In this document: positions 44,061 to 56,539 of the stretch, piece after piece
Position numbering within the stretch: position 1 is the stretch's first letter
How the letters are laid out: each line of letters begins with the position of its first letter
Source of the DNA: Thysanoteuthis rhombus
Taxonomy: Eukaryota > Mollusca > Cephalopoda > Oegopsida > Thysanoteuthidae
Direction: 5' to 3'
Length of the DNA stretch: 64,000 nt
Assembly (NCBI GenBank): GCA_963457665.1
Contig: OY735211.1
Location: forward strand, 34,880,731 to 34,944,730
Position numbers and translations under genes: made by a program
Notes under the pieces: generated by a model
Databases searched by the model: none
Told to the model about the DNA's origin: nothing
What the model saw: the letters and a program-made list of their open reading frames with translations, nothing else

Positions 44061-46475
44061 AACGTGTTCTACAAAGCAATATGAGATAAACGCAAGCAGT
44101 ATAAACCTTTTGGGGTGTACTTGTCTTCGATAATTTTCCTTTTTTTTTTTTGTTCATTCTTTTTGTGTCCTCTTTTCGTGATATGAGACTTCTATCACCC
44201 TTGGAGATTTCATGCAATGTGTAATTAGTTTAATCATTTATTCATTGTTGTTCGTTTGTTTGTTACTGATAGTTAATTTTTTTAAACAAGTAGAAAAAAT
44301 TAGATTAACCTACCAGATAGAAAAAATCTTATCTGAGATCAAAATTGACCTTAATGCTACTAAAATGTTGTTTACTTTAACTTTTTCTTTCTTCTAAAAA
44401 TTGTGTGAAGTTGATCCAATGGAGTTCTTTTTCATGTATAGTTTCTGGTGATACAGGGATTTTTTTCTTCTTCTGTTCTGTATGCTGTATTAGCTGAGTT
44501 GAGGGTCTTGTAACGGGAATAGACAAACCCCCGGAGACCATAGAACGCTTTGCTCTCTTAGACATTGTAAAACTTACATACGCAAAAGATTGGTAGTGTC
44601 CCAACAGTAACGCCTGTCCTAAGGGAAGTTGCTATTTAATTTAATGTTCTGCACGCTAGCGTGCCAAAAATTGGTAGTATAATTGAAGAAGCTGACTAAT
44701 TTATCAGATGAAGGTAGAAGCGAAATGGAAACAATTCTGGTCAAATTAGTTTTGAATTTTACTAATGATTTTAATTTTTCCATGTCCGATTAATCAGCAA
44801 GAGTCTTTGATCTTACAATTTTTTAGCGTATTGAACATTGCATGGAATAGTTGATTCTCTCGGAACTGACATTACTGTTAGGGTAGATCTGGGGTTACTT
44901 TTGCGACACCTTGTATATACAAATAAGAGAAAGAACAAAAGATCTATCAAACGTCAAGGGTTCGTGATTAAAAGATTCGTTTTAGATTTCATAAGCATTG
45001 TCTTTGCAGAATAGGTTTCCACGATAGTTCATGCTTGATATTGAGCAAATCAGACTTGCAGGCCATTGATAGTACATTCAATATTCATTTGGTTCTCCAC
45101 TATTGAGGCCTTGTGTTTACCTTGGCCAAGTTCTATCTCCGTAAAGCAGGACAATTGGAGAGAGAATTGTTGTAAGCAGAGTATTGCTTTCTTTCGGGGA
45201 TAATACAAAAATTAGAAGTGTATTTCGTTTGCAAGCCACACACCGTTCAAATCCTAATAAATCCTAATGTCTGAACACTAAGCTTTCAGCTTAATCATCT
45301 CGAATAACATTTCTGGGAAGCTGTACATATTTTGTTAGGTACCAGGATACATACGTATACAAATATTGTGTATTCACTACGGTATACACTCGCACTCAAG
45401 TTAACCATCGTCTCACTCTAACACACTGAATTCAGGATTGCCTTATTTTTTTTGTTTTTGTTTTGTTTTTATTTATTTTATCATTGCACCGTTTCACACT
45501 TCGAGACACGAATAGGATTCCACCAACCTGTGATGGATATGTCTGGGTAATGAGCTAGAGAAGGAGAGCGTTCTTGTCGGAGAAAAGTTTCAGATAGTTA
45601 TTAGTAGTAGTTGTAGTCGTAATGTTCCGCCTTTAGCCATGAATCATCATAATAGTGATTAGATTGTCACATTCCTTCGTCCACAGACTGCATCAGCATC
45701 CACCTTCACCCTAGGCTTTCGCCTCCCCGACCAATGAAAACTTACACCCCAACGCCCTTCTGGCGACGTGAAATGATACAAATATTTATTTCTTGATCGT
45801 TTTATGCTGTCACTATTTATTAATTGATTAAAATGCTTCTTGATTAATGCCAGATCTGGATGGCGTGGCTGGTTTCGATGCTCCTCCCGCATGGTAACTC
45901 TTGTCAGTTTTAATGGTACTCATACAGGGTTCCATGTCCTCTTAGTTCACTGGTTCTCAACAGGACGTCCATTTTGTATTTTTCAAAACTAAAATCTAGC
46001 AAATTTTGGTTCTGAAAAAAAGATTTGGTACTGGTGCAAAATTCATGAATAGATATAAATGAACGTATTTTTTTAAAAATACGTATTTTAATCCATTTTC
46101 CCTGCAAGCTTTGGCTGTTGTTGGATTTTAAGTTATTTGATTATTTTGGTACTGAGGCCATTTACTTTAGTCCCAATACCGATGCAAAATTGGTCTAAGC
46201 AACGTATAGGAATCCTGATTTTTAACAATTTTGCCTATGCACCCTTTTCGCCTCATTTCAGAAAGTCATTCCTTCTTTCCAAGATAGTCTGACTCGCGTG
46301 CAATTAAGGAATTGGAGTTCGTTGAAAGGTCAGTATTGCAATAGTTTGAACCTGCCATTAATTCGTGGTTCCAAGTCCCCTCTGAAACTCTCTCATCGGG
46401 TAGGGGGTTAAGAACTTTGTCTTAGTTGTTTTTGTATTTATCTTTTCCGGATGCGTAAATAGATGTCCTATGGTG
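44060..46475. other. long interval without a recognised gene
   Basis: AT-rich. CACTGGTTCTCAACAGGAC at about 45950 is a hAT-like terminus without a partner in view. A 77-codon minus frame (45892-45659) and several shorter frames lack domains. Nothing else can be supported. Confidence 0.4.
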
Positions 46476-46479
46476 GGCA

Positions 46480-46760
46480 GACAGTAAGAGGAAAATGTCT
46501 CTTGAGATTAAGAAACGTAGGTTCTGATGGCTGGGAATGTCTATTGAAAGAATACTTGAAGTTACTTCCAAGATGGATCCCAACTGAGGAGAGAAAGACA
46601 GGCAGGCCAAAGACCACCTGATGGACGAAAGTGATGACGGACTTGAAAGAGATGAGTCCCACATGAACTATAGCCCAAACCAAACGTAAGGACAGGGTTC
46701 AATGGCAGGGTATTACTGCGGCTTCATGTCACAGCCGAGATGAAAAGGATTACTAATTAA
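46480..46760 (+). mobile_element. 3' tail of a non-LTR retrotransposon (LINE)
   Basis: In shifting plus frames the sequence encodes the C-terminal end of a LINE reverse-transcriptase polyprotein: WIPTEERKTGRPKTT, then KVMTDLKEMSPT, TIAQTKRKDRVQWQGITAAS, CHSRDEKD. This matches the common animal LINE ending W.P..KR..GRPK.TW...V..DL...G..W..A...A.DR..WR..V.A..P.RDEED. Stops replace two of the Trp positions. Only about 90 codons survive and the catalytic domain is gone. It differs from the RTE copies elsewhere in the window; the clade is not certain. Confidence 0.75.
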
Positions 46761-46984
46761 CATAAGGGGCCTTGGGTAAGCAGATCACACCAATCACAAT
46801 TCTAGGGAAGCATTAAGTAAAGATGAGGCGAACTTTTGACTTTTCTCACAACGTCTTCAATTACAAAAGATTTTTTGTTAAAATAATTCAAATAATATAC
46901 AAGTAAAATTGATACTTGAATTGTCATTTATGTTAACAAAAATTCAATACCATTATCAATTCTTTTGACATCAGAAAAGGTATC

Positions 46985-47180
46985 AGGACAACTACCCTTG
47001 GAACAATTGCCCCAATAGGACAATTGCCTGTGGATAAATACCCACCAGATTAACTACCCTCGATAATTGCACTCTGGAAATTTATATGGCCAAGTATTAG
47101 ATTTTCACAAACTTTGACTTTGGCTTAACAGTTACTATGCTACTGTTAGGGAGCAATTATCCAGAAACCTGTTGTCCTAG
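46985..47180. mobile_element. possible MITE (AGGACAACTACCC termini)
   Basis: Left AGGACAACTACCCTTGGAAC, AATTGCC; right, minus strand, AGGACAACAGGTTTCTGGAT, AATTGCT: about 17 of 27 positions match in inverted order. Near the left end GGACAATTGCC-type units repeat directly three times. The size is about 195 bases and no coding is present. Confidence 0.5.
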
Positions 47181-47184
47181 AAAC

Positions 47185-48420
47185 GTCAAAGAAAAGTTTA
47201 ATTACAAGAAAACGAAACCTGTTTATATCTTTTTAAAAAAATTAAAAAATAACTTACTACTGTATAAATTCATTTGTTTAAAGTTTGTAGTTCAAGCATA
47301 ACAATCAGTTTAGGTAAATTAAAAGAAAAGCGTGTTTATAAAATAGGCCTTGGTAAAATACGGGAAGCGACGAGAAATGAAGCAAAGATAATGGCAGTAT
47401 CGCGAGAAATGTTTGTTTGTTAGAAATAATAAGAATTATGGCATAACACCAGCTTTGGATAGTCCAGCAAGATTTTCATTATTTTTTTTTATTCTTACGT
47501 ATTGACATTTCCTTTTAAAATGGTGTAAATCTTTTGCGGAAACTCGTGTTTTAATACATCAAAAATATTTTTCTTTTTTTTTTCTTTTTTTTTTTTTTTT
47601 TTCAAACAACTAAGTTGAGTTTTTTTGTTGATTTCATGTCGTACAAAAAAGAGTGGTTAAAATAAGATTCCTTCCTTTTATCAAGAGGGAAAACATTTTA
47701 AATTCTGCAGTGCCTTGAGAATTTCCGCTTATTTCGAAGGTAGTGGGAAAAACTTACGCTTGCTTTCACTGAAAACCAATGACTTACCATAAAACAGGTC
47801 TAGTTGGTCATGTGATCAACGTCTTTTTACTGTATGCCGTGCTGGGGTGATCAGATTTTTTTGTTTGAATGCATGTAATTAAAAATGAGCAAATTTGCCC
47901 GGTGTCTGATTGAAAATAAATGGATTTCCCCCATCAGAAACGCAAAATTTGTAGAAAAATAAAAGCTATTTCCCAACTTTTTGAACATTATCTATTACAA
48001 AGTAACACCTACTTAGCAAGTAGCAAAAAATGATGCACAATGTAACGTACAACATACTGCAGTACGAAGTCCTAAAACCATTGCTTCTAAATGTTTACCC
48101 GTCTAGAGCCTATTTAGAAAACAAAAATAGTATTTGCAGTATTCAAGATATAAGAAGAATTTAGACAAACGTATTGGAATATCACCCCAAATACTCACAT
48201 ATATACAAGACTTTTTTGTACACACAATTAAACCATTTTCTTCTGCTCTCGAACCACTCCCTCCTGGGCTTAAGCTTATTCGACCCAAAGGTTAATCCGT
48301 CTCTGCAGGTGAAGTTGCCAAAGTTTCAGTTGGTCAAAAGATTACAGAAGTATCTTTCGAAACGCTTCGTATACAATGTTAATAGCTAGTATCTGAAACC
48401 TTATTTGTCTTGTTGAGACA
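47185..48420. other. AT-rich interval, no recognised gene
   Basis: T tracts near 47573-47602. A weak relative of the repeat at 18.1/49.1 kb lies at 47805-47860 (GGTCATGTGATCAACG, GGGGTGATCAG). Confidence 0.4.
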
Positions 48421-48422
48421 CT

Positions 48423-48734
48423 TTGTTACAGCGCAGTGACAACATTCCATCTGATTCCGATTTGCATCTGAGATCTAGGGGTAAAAAGAAAACTCGTTGG
48501 TCACCATTCTTAAGGAAAGTACACCTGCATGCAATATTCTTGTCTGATTCTATAAAAATGGTTCTCAAACTGTGTCGCAACTATCTCCCATGTGAGCCAA
48601 GTGAATTTCTTTCAGATATGCAAACAAGCATTCTGAGCCTTGACCGTGCCAAATACGATTATGTCTCTCGTTTCTGCCAGAGTTGCCAATTCAGTGGTCT
48701 TATCACTAAATTTCTTGAGATCTATTTTTCTTAG
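48423..48734 (+). other. unidentified 103-codon open frame
   Basis: The peptide is of ordinary composition (LHLRSRGKKKTRWSPFLRKV near the start, PCEPSEFLSDMQTSILSLDR in the middle, QSCQFSGLITKFLEIYFS at the end). It is one of the few frames here not made of repeat sequence. No domain, signal peptide or splice-site context is recognised, and the interval lies between repeats shared with 18.1 kb. It may be a transposon-protein relic, a host exon or chance. Confidence 0.2.
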
Positions 48735-49059
48735 CGACAGATGAAAGGGAAAAGGAGCAATGAGTGCGTATATCCGTTTACTGATGCGAAGTTTTGTTCA
48801 TTGACAACTGAAATATTTCGTCTAATTCATCTCATTTTTTTCAGTACACTGTTTCATTAATTCTTCAAAGTTTACCGAATTGCGGCTCAATATATACAAA
48901 CGTGTATTATGTTTAAGTGGAGTGAAGGGTTCGTGTGCTGCGTATATATTTCTTGGTATGCGGTCTTACAATAAAATTTTAGAACCTTTTGATGTGAAAA
49001 GAATAAGAGGCTTGATGATCACCATCCTCACGAAAACAGGTTAGGTAAGTCACAGAAAA

Positions 49060-49165
49060 CGTCACGCGACCAACGGTAGTATGTCCTGTTGGGGGTGATC
49101 AATGTATGAATTACTTTCCCTGCCTTTTGTTGGGCGTAGTTCACTAAAAAGAGATGCAAATTTTA
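49060..49165 (+). repeat. dispersed repeat shared with 18.1 kb
   Basis: CACGCGACCAACGG, GGGTGATCAATGTATG, TTTTGTTGGGCGTAGTTCAC and TAAAAAGAG are in the same order as the minus strand of 18085-18240. Confidence 0.6.
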
Positions 49166-49169
49166 CGGA

Positions 49170-50060
49170 AAAAAGTGTGAACGCTGCAAAGGATCAGTTT
49201 AGCAGGAACTAACATTGTAAATTGACCCCCCACACACACTGAAAAAAACTATTTTGGGTCCATTCTTTTAAAATTTCAAGTATTTTTTTGAAGACAAAAT
49301 AAGGAGTTTTTGTTCACATTTTCAGCCCTCAAGGTTCATTGATGCGATTTGTGCGCATGTCACATACATAGCCAATCAGAATCACTGATGTTGACAACTT
49401 CGGTTGTCGTCATCTATGACTCTGCATACAATATTCTTGTCTGAGTCTAGGGTATCGTGTTTTAATGATCCTGATCTTCCTAGGATGACAGCTAACTCTT
49501 GGTAATCTCGCTAAGTGCGTTGTTCTTTATGCAAGATCATATTTTTCAAAGTAATCATTAAAAGCCATTTTCTATCTTTCCACTCTGTCGATTTTTGTAC
49601 TGGAGAGGCGACGGGTGGAACAATGGCGAATGTAAAAAATAAAAAAAATATAATAAAAAGAAATTGATAGGTGGAGGAGGGCACAGGTCGGCTTATTTAT
49701 TATCCACAAGTGATTGTTACCTATTCACTTTTTGAATGTATCGTCTTACGTCATTTCTGATACTTCAAGATTATTTTTTTTTTTTTTTTTTTTGTTAAGA
49801 TACTGACTCATGAGAAGGGAGGTAACCCGTTTTGCTTTTACACTTGTTCAATCGAGATGAAAGAAAGAAAGACGTGGTGGGGAGGGGATTTTTTTTCTTT
49901 TTACTTATTTATTCACCTGTCTGAGGAATTGGCATTCATTTTGTTTTTGTTTTTTGAGTTTTTTTTTGTTTTTTTTACATTCTTTTCGAGTCGTTCGCTG
50001 AAAGATCTACGAACCGTCATCCATAATATCTGTACCTGCTGATATCTACATCTATGGCTT
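49170..50060. other. no recognised gene
   Basis: Contains GTAAATTGACCCCCC, related to the words at 23.2 kb, and a T tract at 49773-49793. No gene. Confidence 0.4.
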
Positions 50061-50068
50061 TGTCTATG

Positions 50069-50419
50069 TGTGTGTGTGTGTGTGTCTCTCTCTCTTTTTC
50101 TCTGAGCGTGTGTATGTCACTTTCACTTTGATGCGTACGTGCGTATATCTCAACCCTTGTATGTGTGTCTGTTTATTTTCGAAATTCCCTCTCTGTGTTT
50201 TTTGTTTGTGTCTCTTTGTATGAAAGTGTTCATGTTTTCTGTGTGGATGCGTCTTTTGTTTTTGTGAATGTTCGTCTCTTTTATGTATGTAAGTGCGTAT
50301 CTCTTTTTGTGTATGAATCCCAGTCTCTGTGTTTGTTTTCTTTTTGTATGTGTCTCTTTGTCACACACACACACACACACACAATCTTTCTATCTCCGTG
50401 TATCCCTTTCTTTCTGTGC

Positions 50420-50459
<40 letters not shown>

Positions 50460-50460
50460 A
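50069..50460. repeat. GT/CT-rich simple-repeat block
   Basis: (GT)8 at about 50069, irregular TGTGTCTCTTTGTATG units to 50360, (CA)n at 50361-50382 and (CT)n at 50423-50456. The open frames across it on both strands (about 98-104 codons) are repeat artefacts. Confidence 0.9.
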
Positions 50461-50464
50461 GCCC

Positions 50465-50632
50465 CATTTATCAACGTATGCAACCCATAAGTTATACCGA
50501 AAATCTGGGACATCCTCTCTGTCAATCGCTTATTAGTCCAAATTTAAAAACTCCAAACCCAAATATTTCAAGATTTCCATGAAAAGGTTCTCCAATCAAT
50601 TGCAAGTCTATTGGGCTGGATTCATTTCTGTC

Positions 50633-50663
<31 letters not shown>

Positions 50664-50945
50664 CCCCCCCAAATACCGATACGAGAATATAAGTGAAAAG
50701 AACGCTAGGTGAACATGGAAGCCTTTTCATCACAACTACATGGAAAGATCCACAGCATATGTTAAAATAAGAGGAAGACGGCGACATTCCACAGGTAAAG
50801 GTGGCGTGGACATTAATTTTCAACAATATTATGACTTTTAATCACGATTGGAGAACAGTGAAAAAAAAAATTTTCTGGACAACCATCTGAAACTATAGAC
50901 TCTTCGAGGTAAACGAATTGAGTATTTTTGTTTCTAAAAAAAAAA
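50465..50945. other. no recognised feature
   Basis: A T tract of about 27 bases at 50637-50663 followed by CCCCCCC. No gene. Confidence 0.4.
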
Positions 50946-50947
50946 AA

Positions 50948-51470
50948 ATGTCGTATATCAATGATCACACGCTAATCTCGCTGATTGTTGATGAAGGGTT
51001 CGATTGGATATCCCACTATTGATGATCTGATATATATGTTGAGGAATCGTATGGAAAAACTGGATCAGGACGTAAGTTGCACAGTAATGATCATGAAGCT
51101 GATCTTGCTAGCTGTTGGATCTTTCGCTATCGATGGTCCGTTACAAAACTGGTATCTTGTCAAATGATATTTCATTGAAATGAACAAATAGAAACGGATC
51201 AGGACGCACGTCGTATATCAATGCTAGCCAATTTCGTTGGTTATTGTAAGTGGGTTCGATCCTCATTGGATCTCCTACTGTTGATGGTCTGATACCAAAC
51301 TGTTATGTTAATAAATGATATGAAAAATAAATGGATCAGTACGCACATCGAGGGCATGATCATCAAGCTAATCTTGCCGACCGTTGTTAGTTGGTCTGAT
51401 AGTCATTGGATCTCCCAGCAATAGATGGTGTGATACCTTATACTGTTAATAATTAAATAATGAACAGGGC
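50948..51470 (+). repeat. tandem array, about 3.5 units of 136 bp, each with a B-box-like word
   Basis: GGATCAGGACG-like words at about 51062, 51197 and 51333 set a period of 135-136. Each unit runs CGxATATCAATGATCA, GCTAATCTCGCCGATTGTTG, GTAAGTGGGTTCGATCCTCA, TTGGATCTCCCACTGTTGA, TGGTCTGATACCAAACTG, TTATxTTxxTAAATGATATG. GGGTTCGATCC is a pol III B box and the unit resembles a tRNA-like SINE head, so this looks like a SINE that became tandemly amplified. Confidence 0.8.
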
Positions 51471-51474
51471 AGCT

Positions 51475-52980
51475 TTTTTTTTTATTTTTCTGTTCGAAAC
51501 GTTGGACTCTTCCCCCCGAGGAGTTGAAATTTTGCTGATAAAAAAAAAATCGTCCTACCACTGAAACTAATCCATTATTTTCTTTGGGAAATGGTTTCAT
51601 GGAAATTCAATTGTACCCGTGAATTTTTTCACGGGAATTAACTAGTATATAATAATGAACAGTATGGCATTTTGTTTTCTTTGTCCATAACAGTGGACTC
51701 TTCCACTTAGAAGGTAAAATTTTGATGATCAAAATATATATTGAATCTGCAATTTAAGAAATGGTCTACTCCGCGTAAGCGAGACAAGTCTTCTATTTTC
51801 TGAAAGAATCATCTCATAGAAATTCAAAGATACTCGTAATTTTTTTTTTTTTTTTTTTTTTTTCACGAGAATAAACTCGTTATCTTGTAGTCATGGAAAT
51901 ATTTATAATTGTCCGATTCGATCAGTAATCTTCACATCAGTCCCTGACTCCAAACAACCTCTTCCTTTCCGATTTTTCAATGAATAACTTACACAGTGAA
52001 AGTCGAAACTTGCTTAAATTTTAGCTACAAACTACAAAAATCAGTAGTTGAATCATCAAATTCCGCATTTAAGTGCAAATATATAATGTCACTCAGATGA
52101 TTATCATTCTCTCCTCGCCTTTCTTGCACCAAGATTAGCACTCACCAAGAAAAGATTATTCAAAAATGGGGTGTCCATTCTTTGTCCTCCCTAAGCACTC
52201 TTCTGGAGTTGATAATTTGCATAAGTTATCTAACAGAGCATAGATGAATATCGAAAGATCAATTATTAGAATCTTATTCGCTATATCTGTTCACAAGCTG
52301 ATATCTGCTTACTTCATTTGCTGTCACTTCACCAGTGCTATCCGAAAAGTATCCAGACATTTTGAATACCTCGAGAACCGGTTGCACAGCCTTGATATAA
52401 TTTAGTAACCTATCAGTGGGGACCTTATTGTGTATTCATGAACACTCTCCAATGGGGTAATTCAGTCGACAGTGAGATGCCATCGAGTGAGCTCATGTAC
52501 TGTGTGACCGTCTTATTCATAATGATCGAGCGGATAGGTCAGTGAAAAGGCATCAATTGTTTGGGGTTTTTTTGGGGGGGGGGGTTGTTGTTTTTTACAA
52601 TATAATTCCTCACCGTAGTTTATTTTACAATCCCAATTTGACCCCTTGTTGTTAAAAGGGAGGGGGTTCCAAACCGTGAAGGAGAATGTAACGAGACAGC
52701 TCATGACAATCCTGGAAAAGGTTTTTTGCTGACTGTTTTTGAAAGTGGAGGGGATACTGAGTTACATTTGAGAGATTACAAGAGAATTACATGAAAGGTG
52801 ACTATGTTACCATTACCCTAGGTAGGCTACTTTTTTCTTTTTCTTTTTTTTTTTTTTTTCTTTTTTTTTCTGTTAATCTTGCTTGAATGGCTGGATATTT
52901 TCGGAGGTTATATTCAAACTATGAAAATATTTTTCTATGATCCAATACGGTAAACGAATCTACTTATGTGTTTTGTTTTG
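51475..52980. other. AT-rich interval, no recognised gene
   Basis: Two near-identical contexts, TGGACTCTTCCCCCCGAGGA with GAAATTCAATTGTACCCGTG (51503-51620) and TGGACTCTTCCACTTAGAAG with AGAAATTCAAAGATACTCGT (51692-51840), suggest a further 190-base direct repeat. Poly-T tracts sit at 51840-51863 and 52838-52869. Confidence 0.4.
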
Positions 52981-52985
52981 TTAGT

Positions 52986-53046
52986 GCTTTTTCTTTTATA
53001 ATATTTTTCTTTTATAATATTTTTCTTTTATAATATTTTTCTTTTA
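52986..53046. repeat. 17-bp tandem repeat (TTTCTTTTATAATATTT)
   Basis: TTTTCTTTTATAATATT is repeated a little over three times with almost no differences. Confidence 0.95.
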
Positions 53047-53049
53047 TTC

Positions 53050-53550
53050 ATTTATTCTATTTTTATTTTTTGGATATGCTTTCTGAAATATATATCAAAG
53101 ACCGGCAAATTGAATGTATTTGCTAAGCTTAATGAAACCTCTATTGATGATCGAATTGAGTTGCAATGACTTACTAGTCTCACCTGCAATTCTTCGCTGG
53201 GCATTAACCGTCAAAAGTTTTAAAAATGATAATTAATAAACACGTGTGACTCCTAACTTAATGTCTATACCGTACATGAAAATATTGCACACATTGACTG
53301 AAGAACGTTGTTCCCTATCGTGAATATGAGCAAACATTTTTTTTTTTATAAACAATTGAGTTCTGGTCCAGAACATATATTATTTTTCTGTGATTAACGC
53401 CTAAGGAATTCTTTTACGTGTCGGAAAATGAATATTTTCGGTCAGCTACACATTCCAGGATTTTTCTGAATTGCAAAAAAATTAAATAGATTTCAAAAAT
53501 TCTTAAATTTATTAGATTATATATTCATCACGCTTACGTCTCTGTGGATA
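53050..53550. other. no recognised feature
   Basis: AT-rich, non-coding. Confidence 0.4.
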
Positions 53551-53554
53551 TTCA

Positions 53555-53775
53555 GTCGGCTTAGCATCGTCTGGCACACGGCCATGGTAACAGTGCACTC
53601 AGTAAGGACTAGACTATCCAACAATAACTTACGATACAAACTTGGTCTCCGGTAGGTGCACTGTTTATGTCAGTAGAAATTGACTGCACAGAATTGTAAT
53701 GATGAGGTTCCCAAGGAGGATCGAATCTATATTAAAATGGTCTGTGAGATTAGCTTACTAACCATCGCTGTACAG
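53555..53775 (-). repeat. tRNA-derived SINE, with tail module nearby
   Basis: Minus strand: GCGATGGTTAGTAAGCTAAT (A box), ATAGATTCGATCCTCCTTGG (B box), GAACCTCATTAC. Further along the same strand is CATGGCCGTGTGCCAGACGA, the SINE tail. About 100 unrelated bases separate the two, so there may be two fragments. Confidence 0.6.
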
Positions 53776-53998
53776 CAAGAGTCCTGCTCATGTCTCTGTA
53801 TGTTGTGTGTGTGTAATTTATTCAATTGACTATGTGGAAAAACGACTGAATTAGAAATCTTTCATATATTCTTAATTTCTAATTATATAAGTCAAAGTAA
53901 TAAATTACACATTGTTGGAAAAATATTTCTACAGTGAGTGGTATTATAGATATAGAAGAGACATGAACAGGGGTGAGTGTAGAAAATCAATTCATTTT

Positions 53999-54034
<36 letters not shown>

Positions 54035-54159
54035 CATTATTTTAAAAATCATTCCCTAATCGGTTTCAACTATACAGCCATGTTCTGAAGGAGAGAGTTA
54101 ATGAATGGGGGTTGATAGTATCAACTCTAATTTGTATTTTTTCTTTTCCCAACTGGTTT

Positions 54160-55345
54160 TCTTAAGTTGACATCTGGTGTTTCATTTGTCAAAGCTACAC
54201 AAAATGATCACCAAAACACTAAACGAGAACCAACCACGGGAACAAACTGGCTGCAGAAAAAGCTACTCAACCATCGACATTCAGTAAATCAACTAAAAGA
54301 GAAAGCAGCAGAATATAGAATATCACTAACTGTTGCATTTGTTGACTTTTAAAAAGCCTTCGATTCTATGGAAATCCTCAGTCATTGACGCAATAATACA
54401 AGGTGTTGACCCCGTATACTTCTGAGTACTGCAAAATATTTACCGACACAGCAGTTCCTTCATCAGACTACATGAAGACTGAGCCCATCCAAGTAGAAAA
54501 AAAAGGAGTGAGACAAGGTGATACAAGCTCACCCAAACTCTTCAGAGTCTGCTTTGAGATGATCTTCCGAAACGTAGAAGGGGAACACGAAGGAATCTGA
54601 ATAGAAGAAGAATACCTAAGTAACCTCAGTTTCGCTGACGACATCGTCCTCTTTGCTAAGAAACTTCACGGTCTCCAAATTATGTCAGACAAACTAAATG
54701 AAACAAGCAAGAAAGTTTGCCTCCACACGAACTTCAGCAAATCAAATTTCATTTACAACAAACATGTTGAGGACAAAGACACAACGATCAAAATCGAAAA
54801 TGCAGAGCTGGATAAAGTAGACCACTACATCTACCTTGGACAGCGAGTCTCCATGAAGTCATCGAAAGAAGAATCAAGCGAAGACTCGTGGTAGGTTGCC
54901 AAGCTTTGAATAGAGCAAGCTCGACTATTAAGAACAAGAAAATCCCACCCGTCCTAAAAAGAAGGGTAGACAATCAATATATCCTACCGATGGTTACGTA
55001 TGGAAAGCGTACAACGATGACATGAAAGAATCCTGGAGAGGTCATAAGACAGCATAGTATGTTAGAGAAAAGACAGGTGTTTGAGACATCATAGAAACTA
55101 TTAGAAAAGTCAAATGACAATGGGTTAGACATGTTGCAAGACTGTTAGTTAACTGCGGTAAATCATGATTCACAACGTGTATCCCCAGAGATTAGGTGCA
55201 AGGATGTGGCCGACAAAAAGTGAGATGGCGTGACGAGTTGGATAAATTTAGAAAGTGCCGGCTCTGCGATATCCATGATAGAGAGGTCTGCTGGATCTTG
55301 GGGAAGGTCCATGTCCAACGACGTACGCTAACATACTGATGATCT
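54160..55345 (+). mobile_element. 5'-truncated RTE-clade LINE (copy B)
   Basis: Begins inside the reverse transcriptase (the NQPREQTGFRKSYSTIDH region is decayed here), then HSVNQLKEKAAEYRISLTVA, FVDF, stop, KAFDSMEILS. Further on are KKGVRQGDTSSPKLFRVCFE, EEEYLSNLSFADDIVLFAKK (the FADD catalytic motif is present), KVDHYIYLGQRVSMKSSKEE and C-terminal fragments. Frameshifts and stops occur throughout: a stop directly before KAF, one after EGI, and frame changes after SSEDSW. The end lies near CATACTGATGATCTTTATT, a short form of the TGATGATG tail. It faces copy C tail to tail. Confidence 0.88.
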
Positions 55346-55349
55346 TTAT

Positions 55350-56280
55350 TACTCTGTTGTCACTGGGACCAAGACAGGTTGTTGCGAAGTGGGGAAAGAC
55401 GGCATGGTTTTAGATTTTAGATTTTGTAAGGCTATAGTGGTAGGATTCGCAAGAAGAATTTTGTATAGTGTCAGTAGCCTTTAACATTAAAATTCTAGCG
55501 CGTGGGACTTGCATTGTATTTTTTATAAATCAAGTACTAACATTAATTATAACACTTAATGTTTGTTGCGTCAATGGGTTGTTATAGCAGGGAGAATAAA
55601 GAGGGGTATGATATCATGTTCTCGGAATGGTTCAGTTTGTGATTGAGACTATTTTGGGAAATTGTTTTTAATCTGAAAATCCACCTATTTTCATGCAATT
55701 CTAGAGTCTGTATGATGCTATTACAAGAGTTTTCTTTTCAATTATTTCTATAATAGTGTATCTAACGTTTTGGGTGAAGTCATGGTCTGCTAATTGAAAG
55801 TGCTTTTCTACAGATAATTGTCTCTTATGGTCTATCGATTTCATTCGGTATCTATAATGGTTTAATCTATAATAGAAAGGCCACTCTGATTTCCCAATGT
55901 ATTGTTGGGAGCAACGTGCGTATTCTAAGAGGTAGATTAAGTTTTTACTTATTTGTGTGTGTGTGTGTCGGTTTCACGAAAGATGCAGGGTTTTTTCCCG
56001 CAGTGGCCCCAGGAGAAGGTACAGTTTTACGGCACTGCCTCTTCTGCACTTGCTCTGTGATTTGCTCTGGAAAGTAACTATAACCACAGAGTTGTCGCAA
56101 AATTTACACCCATCTATAAAAGACTATTCATTCACGAGTAACAACCGAATCAATTTTCATAAAATTTATACAATTAAAAAGTAGAATTTGAGAAAAATCT
56201 GATACAAAAATTTGGGTGACAATATCAGAGGGGATGACACCAAGATGATCATCTAAAAAAACGTTCATATAGTTTGTTGT
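55350..56280. other. no recognised gene
   Basis: AT-rich. A (GT)n run of about 14 bases at 55954. A 75-codon plus frame (55957-56184) begins in the GT repeat and is not credible. Confidence 0.4.
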
Positions 56281-56289
56281 TAATTCTTT

Positions 56290-56420
56290 TTGGTAATGTC
56301 TATCGATACAATATCTCCGAAAGTCTTCGGTAAATTTTTATGAAATGTGGGAGGGTGGGCAATAGAGTAAAGAAGAGTTGGTCAAACTTGTGGGTGGATT
56401 TTTTTTTATTTTTTAGCAAC
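56290..56420 (+). repeat. ATATCTCCAAAAGTTCTC repeat family, one unit
   Basis: ATACAATATCTCCGAAAGTC, TTCGGTAAATTTTTATGAAA, TGGGAGGGTGGGCAATAGAG, TAAAGAAGAGTTGGTCAAAC, GGGTGGATTTTTTT follows the family order. Confidence 0.65.
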
Positions 56421-56539
56421 AAACTTTCTAAACAACAAAGTATTTTAATTCTACCGCATTATCTTTCCCCAAATCAAGTCAATTCGTAACTCTCTTGAAA
56501 AGGTTTCATCTATAATTTTAACTTATTTAATTCCTCCGT

